From Psococerastis gibbosa (lineage: Eukaryota > Arthropoda > Insecta > Psocodea > Psocidae): a stretch of DNA of 64,000 nucleotides. The translations under genes and the position numbers were made by a program. The notes under the pieces were generated by a model. The model ran no database searches, had not been told where the DNA came from, and was given only the letters and a program-made list of their open reading frames with translations. Where the stretch lies: positions 14,047,344 through 14,111,343 of the forward strand of contig OZ020487.1 of NCBI GenBank assembly GCA_963971405.1, read 5' to 3'. Shown piece by piece: positions 55,845 through 64,000 of this stretch (its first letter is position 1; every line of letters starts with the position of its first letter).

Positions 55845-56070
55845 ATACTAGGGGTATTCACTGTGTTTCGATTTTCCTAAGGGAATAGAACACCAGTTTT
55901 TCTACGGTAGAAAAATAATGCCATAATAAAGGAAATGTATTTCAAAACATTCCCCACTTTCTCCAACTATTTTGGTTGGGTAAACTGAGCTTGGGAAATC
56001 TAAAACGCCAAACGGCCATATTTGTTGTTGTTTTGCATTTGAATTTTGGTTTTAATTTTTATATAATTAT
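55845..56070. mobile_element. MITE with GGTATTCACTGTGTTTC end, partial
   Basis: Left end and 'ttctacggtagaaaaataat' match 42376; the following 'aacattccccactttctcca' and 'gccaaacggccatatttgtt' are the complement of the 42.66-42.78 kb interior. So one arm and the middle are present and the other arm is lost. Confidence 0.65.
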
Positions 56071-56129
56071 ATATAATTTTTATAAGAACATGAATGTGTC
56101 TTCCATGTTTAAATTATAAATTTTACTGC

Positions 56130-56290
56130 TGTTGAAATCGTAAAACCCCACTATTTTGAACTTATATTTTCAAATTTTTCCCCCGGGGGAGACCCCGGGC
56201 TCCCCTGTTTCCAGCAAAAAAAAAAATCAATACTTTAATGCTGTTAAAATGCGTAAAACCCCACTATTTTGCACTTGCAGACACAGCAGA
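56130..56290. repeat. Orphan GC-palindrome module, two units
   Basis: Two units with 'cgtaaaaccccactattttg' separated by a GC palindrome (CCCCCGGGGGAGACCCCGGG) and an A-run. This is the module found in several hAT elements, here without hAT ends. Confidence 0.7.
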
Positions 56291-56912
56291 AATTCTGTCA
56301 ACTATAGAGGTTTGAGTTACTGCAATGAAATGATCAGGGCCGGATACCATGAAAATATTACCTCGTATATCATTAAAAATTATATATTATATCTACTGAC
56401 AGGTACACATTAAAAACTAATATAATAAAGTAAATTGTAAATTGTTCGGTGATCCCAACGCGCCTTTTTGGCTTTGTGGCACCGGATTTGTAATGTATGA
56501 TTTGTAATGTTTTTCTAATAAATACACGCATTTTATTATTACTATTATTATTATTACTTATATTTTCGAATTCCCCCCCCCCCAGACCCCCATTGGTACC
56601 TATCTGCATCAGGCGCATGGGTTTTTATGTACTGCACTTTAAACTTATGTGCCTCATTTCGCTAACAAACACAGCAATTGCACAAACGCTAAAAATTAAT
56701 TTGACTTGGTAGCCTAAACCCACTTTTCTCGGAATGGCCCCCTCCGAAAATCTGTCCTGGACCCACCCTTGCACGGATTAGCCGATTTCCATCATACCAA
56801 CATCCAAGTGCTTGCCCATTCAGTTAGATTTTTGGCAATGTTCATCATGGACGCGGCCATTGAACATACCTAGCAGAAGTTGCTGCAACTTGCAAGTTAG
56901 AGATTCCAATAA
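56291..56912. other. Mostly unannotated
   Basis: An (ATT)n run at 56535-56558 and a C-run at 56573-56584. No gene recognised. Confidence 0.4.
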
Positions 56913-57050
56913 GGCGCAAATTCCATCGACCTCGTTTGCAATAGTGATAGTTATTGACGTGGTAGCAGACATTTTTAGACTGTCTTTAATGTCTGCTACC
57001 ACGCCAATATCACTATCACTATTACAAACGAGGTCGGTGGAATATGCGCC
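56913..57050. mobile_element. Foldback MITE family 1, short form, TAA duplication
   Basis: 138-bp hairpin flanked by TAA at 56910-56912 and 57051-57053. Arms 'ggcgcaaattccatcgacct' and complement, with GACGTGGTAGCAGACATT. The loop is about 12 bases. It is the closest relative of the 5485-5618 copy and has a clean duplication. Confidence 0.92.
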
Positions 57051-57535
57051 TAAGAAAAACTGTGTTTCCACATGCTATATGAATGGCTTGCTGGAACATT
57101 TTGAAATATTACTGTGACTGCCTCAAAACCACTGAAGATGTCTCTAACAAGGACAAACATAACTTCTAAGCACTCGAATAAATTCAACAAACCTCAAAGG
57201 TTAGAGCATTTGAAAATTATAAGTTATAAATGGTTAATTCATAGGGTTGTTAATTAAAGTCTGCTTTGCTGCATGCCATGAACTTACCCGCCACACTGAC
57301 GGAATGTGTGAAATCCCCTGCCCCCCCCCCCCCTTCGTCTTCTCAAAAGCACCCCCCTTTAATTTACAGTTTGATTGTACGCGATAGTTTCTGAATGCTT
57401 TATTGAATCTTTAGTTGTATGACTTCCTGGCTTTTACATTGCACTTTGAAAAGGTTGTTGTTGTTGATAGTAGCACGTAATGCTAATGCTTGGAAATAAT
57501 TTATCGATCTGATAATTGAATTTAGTGGTACCTAC
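57051..57535. other. No recognised feature
   Basis: A C-run at 57320-57334. Nothing else was recognised. Confidence 0.4.
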
Positions 57536-57826
57536 CAGAGGCGTAAAGTTTTAGAATGATGGCGGGGCAAAACTAAGTAGACCTTATGACGTCATCAGGC
57601 AGGATTTAAGGAAAAATTGAAAATATAATAGCAAAATAGTAGGGTTTTACGCATTTTAATAGTTGTAAAGTATAGCTGTAGATTTTACAAACCTAAAAAT
57701 GGAATGCTTATATTCATTTTGCTGCAAAGGGGACCATGAAGTATGAACCACGTCTTACAATGCTCAAGGCTGGGGGGGGGGGGCAAAGTGGACCGTGCCC
57801 CCCCCCCCCTCAACTTTCCGCCCCTG
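57536..57826 (-). mobile_element. hAT-type element, subfamily 1, perfect duplication
   Basis: 291 bp, reverse orientation relative to 23922-24224. Ends CAGAGGCGTAAAGTTTTAG and (complemented) CAGGGGCGGAAAGTTGAGG, flanked by GTACCTAC at 57528-57535 and 57827-57834. Retains TGACGTCA (57587-57594) and 'gtagggttttacgcatttta'. Confidence 0.93.
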
Positions 57827-57834
57827 GTACCTAC

Positions 57835-58278
57835 CACGAAATCCGTGCAATTAATTATTCCGCAAGGTTTTGACCAAACCACTTCTGAAGGCGTCCAACT
57901 TGTCAGTCCTCTTGTTTCAGCAGGTTTCACATAGTCCTACGATGAAATTATAGAAATGTAACTTGCAAACATTCACTTTCGTTTCGTTGTTCAGTTTTCT
58001 ACGAACTGAACTGTTCCGGTGTCAGTAGAACTAGTCGCCCATCGCGTCATTCCATTTCAAAACATATGGATTTTTTCTTATTTCCGTGAATGCTTTTGCG
58101 TATGCATTTAATTCTGCGGGGGTGTGCTGAGCACTACACTACTAACTAGTTAATCCTGAAGACCTCTTTTATCAATAAATTGGACTATGCTATCTTTATC
58201 ATGTACAAATTTAACTGCAGGTTGCTACGAATCAATATTTCCAACAAGCAACTGTATGTTTTCACAAGCTATGCCATT
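57835..58278. other. No recognised feature
   Basis: No gene or repeat was recognised. Confidence 0.4.
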
Positions 58279-58492
58279 GTTTGTTTGTTTGTTTTTTTAA
58301 ATAAATGTGAAATTGCGTACAAACAATTTTAATGAATGTATCCGATTAAACCCTTCAATCGCCTCACTACGTCACCTATTATATGTACTTGTTGTGTCGA
58401 GTTGCGACACGTCTCCGACCGCAAAGTGCGTGTATATGTATACTCGCACAAATACAAGCACGCTGACACTTTGCCACCAAAGTCGCTGACAG
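58279..58492 (-). mobile_element. SINE-C copy
   Basis: 3' A-run (T on plus near 58290-58297), 'gaatgtatccgattaaaccc', 'gtcgagttgcgacacgtctc', B-box-like TTGTGCGAGTATAC and A-box-like TGGCAAAGTG (complements), ending at the head GTCAGCGACTTTGG. Confidence 0.75.
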
Positions 58493-58850
58493 AAACATAT
58501 AGCTTGGCGGGATAGATGTCGTTTCTCTTCTTGTACAAGAACTCAATGTTGTTATAACTGAACCAGCAAAATAGATTTCTTCAGTAAATCATGAAGCATT
58601 TCAAGTTTAGCACCCGCCATTACGAGCAGCAGCCATCATGAAAACGAAGGCAGAGATAAATATGGCGAACCCGAGAAAATAATGGCCCGTCATTAGTCAT
58701 TACAGCCGTCAAAATGGAAAACAATCAGTGAACAATAAGCTGCTGCTGAGGCGGCCCCAAGAACGTAGGCCATGAGAAACAATAATAATGTAAATAAAAA
58801 AATTTGACACGTTAAGTAAGTAAGTAGTCATAAAATAAGGGCACAGAAGA
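58493..58850. other. No recognised feature
   Basis: Short unannotated stretch; nothing recognised. Confidence 0.4.
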
Positions 58851-58854
58851 ATCC

Positions 58855-59040
58855 GGGCTAATAGGCCGTGATCTATTTGCAAGTAAGCTTCCAAACGTTT
58901 CGTCAGCAACTGCGGTCGACATCTTCAGTGGCACTACGTACACTTCTAATGTTGTATCGCCGAGGTACCGTAGCAACTGACTGGCAACTTGCTATACGGT
59001 ATGCTTGCGTCCCCTTATTAGACTCCGGCCGTGAAAACCT
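58855..59040. repeat. Interspersed repeat with 'cgtcagcaactgcggtcgac'
   Basis: Contains 'gaatccgggctaataggccg', 'aaacgtttcgtcagcaactg', 'cgacatcttcagtggc' and 'ctccggccgtgaaaacc'. Pieces of the same repeat lie at 52802-52908 and near 22822-22862 ('actgcggttgacatcgtcag'). Such blocks occur in arthropod interspersed repeats, possibly Penelope-like; the class is uncertain. Confidence 0.55.
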
Positions 59041-59212
59041 TCGTTATTATAAACAGTAATAAAATAAATTATGATGTTTAGGCGTAAGTTAGTTGGACAT
59101 TAGCGTCCACTACGTGAAATGGCAGAGATGACACCATGTTTACAATTCTGGATCAGAATAAAATTATTAATCAATGGACAAAACAGTACAAAGTATTACA
59201 GATTAACCAATT

Positions 59213-59372
59213 TTTTTTAGCGACTACGTTGGGCAAGGTGATAACGGGGTTGTACTTGTGCGAGTCTCTACGCACCTTGCGGTTGGAGACGTGTCTCGAC
59301 ACGTACATCGACACAAAATATACTACTTAGTGAGGCGATTGAAGAGGTTAATAATAGGATATATTCATTAAA
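59213..59372 (+). mobile_element. SINE-C copy, plus strand
   Basis: Head 'agcgactacgttgggcaagg' with A-box-like GGGCAAGGTGATAACGG, then B-box-like TTGTGCGAGTCTCTACG, 'ggagacgtgtctcgacacg', 'gaggcgattgaagaggttaa', ending at 'atattcattaaat' directly against the next HINE-like copy. The A-tail is missing, probably because that copy inserted there. Confidence 0.75.
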
Positions 59373-60270
59373 TTTTTGCTTTCCAATTTATACGTAGTAT
59401 AAGGAAAGCTTTGTGACGGTCGAAATTTTCGATTCCGAGATTTCAACGGATTTACACGGATTTACACGTTTTGAGGTCCCAGGAACCCAAAAAAGTGATT
59501 TTTACGAAATGTCTGTCTGTCGCTCTGTCTGTCGCTCTGTCGCTCTGTCACTCTGTCTGTCTGTCTGTTTGTCCATTTCCAGGCAAACTACCACGCCGAT
59601 TTTGATGAAATTTTGCAAGTAGGTTCACAAAAATCATGCCTCGAGATTATTTTTTTATATTGGGCCAACTCAATTTGGGGGGGTTTTATTTTCAAAAAAC
59701 TCCAAAAAAACGTATAAAAAAATTATTTATCCCAAGCGGCTCAAACGGTTTCTTTTAAATTCACTTATATTGTAGTCGTTATTAATGTTAACAAAATGCG
59801 GGGGGTCCCTTGCTCCTTGATAGTTTGCTTTTGGGGGTAAAAAAATAAAAATAACTCAATTTTCATGAAAAATGCCTAAAAAATAATTTTTCTGCGGAAC
59901 CTTTCTATCGATGATTTCTATCTTCAGGTATGTTTTAGGTGTTCAATAGGGTAACAAAAATGGACAGGTTGCATTCCCAAAAAAATATTTTCTTCTGTGC
60001 AAAAAAAATATTTTTTGAGAAATTATGGAAAATTCACGCTCCAATACATTACGTGCCATGTGTCATTGTTACTGCTGTTACAATGTATTGGTCTGTTCGT
60101 TCCAGAATATGCCATTAAGTTTTAAGGGGTTTTTAATATATTGAGGTGGACCCCCCCCCCCCCTCGAGGGATCTGAAATTTAACCATAGGGAAATTATTT
60201 CCTATGAAATTACACATCTGCTAATTTATAAATTGGAAAGCAAGTTCGAGTAAACTCTGACTGGTTCTTT
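59373..60270 (-). mobile_element. HINE-like element, full length, variant 5' part
   Basis: Begins on the plus strand with the hairpin (TTGCTTTCCAATTTATACG .. GGAAAGC), then 'attttcgattccgagatttc', a (TGTC)n array (~59512-59573), 'actcaatttgggggggtttt', 'gtttcttttaaattcac', and the variant segment shared with 49590-49915. Ends AACTCTGACTGGTTCTT. Confidence 0.87.
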
Positions 60271-60844
60271 AAATTTGGCCGCTTCCATATTCAGTCGATT
60301 TCAAAAGTCCTGTATGGCCGAAACTTTTTTAGGTATTTGTTTTCGAATGGTACCACAAACGATTGCAAGCAATCCCAAAGTGATGAAAAAAATCACGGGA
60401 ATTGGGTCAAAAGGTTTGTTTCCCACTGAAACGTTTTGAGTGTGTTGTTATTTATATTGGCTGGGGGGAACGGTTCCATACAGAAAAAAAGAGACTGATT
60501 TCACTTGCTAATGTTGAGGACCGGTTGTTTATATTCAACACACAAAGTGAGAGGATTTCTTTTTGGAAATTCCTATTTCAAAAAAAACAAATTTTGGACT
60601 GATTTGGACATTGAAGTGATACCACTACTGCATCAATGGCAAATTCAGAATGAGGGGTAGGGAGGGGGGGCGTTGTGCTGAAGCAACACATATGAATTGC
60701 TTAAACACTTATACTATCTAGCTTCCACTCCAACATTTTAAAATATTTTCTCATACGACGGGCCTACTATGCCGTTTAGTTTTATCTTAATCTGGGGTTA
60801 AAAATAAAAAAATAAAACAATTTTTTGTTTTGAACAGCCATAGA
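60271..60844. other. No recognised feature
   Basis: A 66-codon ORF at 60402-60602 has no family likeness. Nothing else was recognised. Confidence 0.4.
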
Positions 60845-61100
60845 AATATATTAACTGGAATGGCGGGAGCCATAATATCCCTTACGGGGCACCCGTGAAC
60901 CATAAGCCAACTATCAGAGATAAGTACCAACGTACAAAATATCGAAGTTTTACACATTGCAGCATACCAGAACGGATATCTGGACCCGGTCAAAACTCTG
61001 TACTTAGCTTGTGCAGGCTATTTACCCAGCAAAATTACATACTTATCTTGTGCAACCTACACTAGCAGCAGCCATATATTGATAACGGTCTACAGCTACG
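60845..61100. mobile_element. TTAA-family element, internal fragment (empty LINE site)
   Basis: Homologous to 28855-28945 plus 29225-29385: 'tggaatggcgggagccataa', 'aaccataagccaactatcag', 'agataagtaccaacg', 'acacattgcagcatacc', 'ttgataacggtctacagc'. It lacks the LINE found in the 28.9 kb copy and preserves the original junction at about 60930-60945. Its own ends are lost. Confidence 0.85.
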
Positions 61101-61107
61101 CGATGGG

Positions 61108-61165
61108 ATTAGCACTTTCCATTCAAAAATTATCTTGTTTACATTTTTAATCCCAGGTTAAGATT
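61108..61165. mobile_element. Foldback MITE family 2, central fragment
   Basis: 'attagcactttccattcaaa', 'aattatcttgtttacatttt', 'taatcccagg' match the centre and right inner arm of family 2. The ends are lost. Confidence 0.6.
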
Positions 61166-62923
61166 AAAAATAATGGACAGGTCGAAATATTTATCGTGGG
61201 GCTGACTCGCGTAAATATTCTTTTATTATGCCTATTTTTGGATTCAACAAAAATCATAATCATGAACATAATCAAAAGATATTTCGACTTCATTGCAAGT
61301 AACCATGGCTACCATAAACAAATAAACGTTGAGTCCACCAGCAGGCCGTGACCTTTCCTCAATCGATAACTTAATTGAATATAAAATCGTGTCGACTAAT
61401 CATATTTTATATTGGAAACATAAAGTGATAAGTCAAAAGTGAAAAATGAAAGAGCAGGACATGCTGTCGAAAAATAGGCTCTAAAACGAAGAAAGCCTTC
61501 CCTAAGGGTATTAAAAAAAGTATAAAGTAAAGTAAAAAAAGAATTTCCGTCGAAATTTGCAAATATTCCGTTATAAAAATACGATTGTAAGTTCTATAAA
61601 AGAGACATCTCGAGTTGAATCTCCATCTTAAGAAGGTCCGTCTTAACACCCTTGTAGGCTTTTCCCCCCAGTCAGCAAATAATAGAGCCTTAAACGTGTA
61701 AACCTACTTGACCTGAGACGCCAAACTTAGTTAAGTCCCGACACGTGGCTTTTTAGGGTCCGTTTAAGAGAACACTGAAATTTTACGTCTAAAAATAAAA
61801 TGTATAGGTTGTGGGGGGATGTGGAGAGCTTAAAAGCTTATGGGGGCTCCACGTGCGAGGAAGACCTTTAGGGCTACTGCTGAGTGAACATTCATGAGCC
61901 CCCTCCCCCTAGAACTGAGGCAATACCTTATTAAGTCCACGTTTATTTTCCACATAAATTTGAATTTGATTTCTTTTGAGTTAGCAGAAAGCGCTTCGAG
62001 AAAATTGTTTTATGAAAGGATTTTCATTTACTGTATATATTCACTGTTGTAAAAAAATTAAGAAAATACAGGAATTATTATTATTAATATATTTTATTTG
62101 TAGTAGGCCTCTACGGGTACCTTAAATGTACCGTATATGAGAAATGCATGCTTTCAACAGACTGTGTCACAGAAGCTATTGTATTTTAAACGCGGGAAAC
62201 ATCTTTATATCATACGAAACCCATATTATTATGGGAGGATTAAGACGTACTTTTCCGTATTTCCGTACGTTATTACGTATTTTTCTTATATTTAGCCTAT
62301 TGGTTAGCTTCCTTTCTAGTTTTTTTTTCTTTAAAAAAGGCTGTCTATGAGGGGGGGGGGGGTGCCTGGTTCCTGCCTCTTAATCTTAATTAGTGCTACC
62401 ATTAGAGACTGCTATTATTGAACGATAATTAATATAGGGTCTAGTCTTTATATATGTATTTAATATAAACTAGGGTATTTATTATATTTCTGTACTTTTT
62501 GGGAGACTTTTGGGGTTTTTGTGAAATGGAGAATTATAAGATAAATAAGACTATAATACTTTTTGGTTGCAGTTCAAATGTCAACTGTATTCTTTATTTA
62601 TTCCAAATTTTAGGTTTTTATCATATCCATCGGATTTTTTTTTCTTGCTTCATACAAAAAATTCACCAAAAAGTGGGTTGCCAAAGCCTGTTTTTCTATG
62701 AATAAAAAAATTGTCTATTTTTATGTAGGTTAACACAATATAGACCCACAGGAATACAATACTTGTTTACGTACACAATTACACTCAAAGCCCCCCCCCC
62801 CCTACCCCCATTGATAGTTCCGTTCTCAGATTGGAACGTAAAAATTAAGAAGGTTAAAAAGACTCCATATGGTATATAGGCCTACATACTACACAATTAT
62901 AGACAATGTCTAAAAATGTGTCC
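61166..62923. other. No recognised feature
   Basis: AT-rich with G/C runs (62351-62362, 62790-62802). No gene or repeat family was identified. Confidence 0.4.
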
Positions 62924-63136
62924 CTTTTTTTTTTTTTTAATTATAAAGCGCCAGACCCGTGTGGGTAAACGCGCTTTCTGGTTTGTAGTTGCCGGTGTTG
63001 TTGTCTGTGTTGTGTGTGTATGGTATTAGTTGGTGGTGTGTGGCAAACTGCGATCAGGAGGGCACTGGACAACGGGTTGCCCAGTGACCGTCTAAGGGCA
63101 GTTTCCAAAGCTTGTATTAAAGTAGTGTGTTGTTTG
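62924..63136 (-). mobile_element. LINE 3' UTR with poly-A tail
   Basis: Between the ORF stop and an A-run (T at 62925-62938 on plus) lie ~200 bases containing GCAGTTTGCC, a (CA)-rich stretch and AGAAAGCGCGTTTACCC. The A-run marks the 3' end of the retrotransposon. The last two motifs also occur in the tail of the 31.2 kb retroposon. Confidence 0.85.
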
Positions 63137-64000
63137 TTAGATGAGGCTTGCCAGAGCTGTTGAGTGAAGAAAAGGAATGGTGTGCTGGAGAAGAATTGTA
63201 TTGTGCGAGACTGCTTTCTGGAAATCTGTATCAGGAGGGAAGGTTCTGTATCTGGAGTAGACAGGGCATTCTATGACAATGTGAGGAATAGTTAGTCGTA
63301 CCTGACAATTGTGGCATATGGGGGGTGGGGTGCCTGCCATTAGGTGTCCATGTGTTAACCTTGTATGGCCTATTCTCAAACGAACCACCTTCACTTGGTC
63401 TCTTCTACTCATCTGGTGCTCGAACAAGTTCCAGCCCCCCACCCTTGGTTGTATTGTTCTTAGTTTATTTTCCTTCGCAGTACTCCACTCTGTCTGCCAA
63501 CATTCTGTTAAGAGGTTGTGTGCTGTATTTTTAAAGTCTGACGGGGGAAAGTAAGGGAAGGGGGGAGAATGAAGACTTGTTGCAGAATTGGCTGCGTTGT
63601 CGGCCCTGTCATTACCCTCTATCCCTATGTGGGATGGGGCCCAGAGAAACTCAATGCATTGGGTCGGTGGCAGGCATGCGATTAAATTAATAATTAGGTG
63701 TATTAGGGGATTTTTAGGATATAATTGCTGAATAGCTGTAAGTGCGGCTAAGCTGTCGGAGATGATAAGTGCTCTGTCTATGGAATGTATTATAATATGC
63801 AATATTGCTTGATGTATAGCTACAAGTTCAGCTGTATAGACGGACGCTTGCGGCAATAAAGGTATGAGGAGAAGATCTGAATTATATGACACACCGGCCC
63901 CTGCGCCGTACTTGGTTTTGGAGCCATCCGTATAGAAATGGTGCCATGTGTGAGTCGGGTAAAACAGCAGTTTATTCTTAAAGTATTTGTTTACAAAAAC
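63137..64000 (-). CDS. Non-LTR retrotransposon ORF2, RNase H and C-terminal zinc knuckle (5' end off window)
   Basis: The frame is open from the window edge to the stop at 63137 (287 residues visible). It carries a ribonuclease H domain with its four expected acidic positions: Asp in FYTDGSK, Glu in VYTAELVAIH, Asp in ALIISDSLAAL and Asp in GIEGNDRADNAA, plus the FLWAPSHIGIEGN signature. About 100 residues later come VKVVRLRIGHTRLTHGHL and the CHNCQVRLTIPHIVIEC zinc-knuckle-like motif, the usual C-terminal order of I-like LINEs. The enzyme would remove RNA from the RNA/DNA hybrid made during target-primed reverse transcription. The endonuclease and reverse transcriptase lie beyond 64000. No stop or frameshift is visible, so this copy may be recent. 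The first Met in the window is not a true start. Confidence 0.93.
   Translation of the reverse strand, partial: VFVNKYFKNKLLFYPTHTWHHFYTDGSKTKYGAGAGVSYNSDLLLIPLLPQASVYTAELVAIHQAILHIIIHSIDRALIISDSLAALTAIQQLYPKNPLIHLIINLIACLPPTQCIEFLWAPSHIGIEGNDRADNAANSATSLHSPPFPYFPPSDFKNTAHNLLTECWQTEWSTAKENKLRTIQPRVGGWNLFEHQMSRRDQVKVVRLRIGHTRLTHGHLMAGTPPPICHNCQVRLTIPHIVIECPVYSRYRTFPPDTDFQKAVSHNTILLQHTIPFLHSTALASLI

Overview
This window is AT-rich eukaryotic nuclear DNA packed with repeats. It has no operons, no Shine-Dalgarno spacing and no dense coding. The few exon-like blocks are bounded by AG and GT splice signals. Non-LTR retrotransposons, tRNA-derived SINEs, hAT-like and PIF/Harbinger-like non-autonomous DNA elements and (GACA)n-bearing interspersed elements together suggest an invertebrate, most likely an arthropod. 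The sequence does not identify the species.

The window is a graveyard of mostly non-autonomous mobile elements. The most abundant family is an ~860-900 bp element with an internal GTCY-type tetranucleotide array, a subterminal inverted repeat and a 3' hairpin. About eleven whole or broken copies (1-390, 785-1055, 10313-11187, 32077-33852 as a head-to-tail pair, 44740-45110, 45404-46260, 47703-48448, 49590-49915, 52560-53165, 59373-60270) cover about a tenth of the window. Its structure matches HINE/DINE-1-type elements derived from Helentrons. Seven hAT-type elements carry exact or 7/8 matching 8-bp target duplications (15929-16704, 16795-17934, 23922-24224, 24885-25311, 37121-37279, 40923-41518, 57536-57826). 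Long foldback elements with TTA/TAA duplications, a second foldback family ending GCAGCCTGATC, and two families flanked by TTAA complete the DNA elements. At least three tRNA-like SINE families and five short LINE tails are also present. The right end holds the RNase H end of an I-like LINE that runs off the window (63137-64000, minus strand).

Layout: 0-9.6 kb is old fragments, one candidate exon and one hypothetical ORF; 9.2-18 kb is foldbacks, a full HINE-like copy and two large hAT elements; 18-22 kb is sparse, with an RTE-like LINE end and MITEs; 22.5-22.8 kb has five CACGTG boxes; 23.2-25.3 kb is a nested hAT/SINE/inverted-duplication cluster; 28.3-29.8 kb has a candidate exon and a TTAA element split by a LINE with a perfect 14-bp duplication; 31-37.8 kb is SINE/LINE tails, the tandem HINE-like pair and composite foldbacks; 40.8-43 kb is a SINE split by a hAT element, a pyrimidine microsatellite and a nested MITE; 44-47.1 kb has a candidate exon and a 102-bp satellite with 204-bp dimer periodicity split by a HINE-like copy; 47.7-64 kb is further copies and the terminal LINE.

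No complete host gene is visible. The exon candidates at 3291, 28327, 44208 and 50603 are the only possible host coding sequence, and I recognise none of them. The window's main value is its nested insertions, several of which preserve target duplications, empty sites and a relative order of events.
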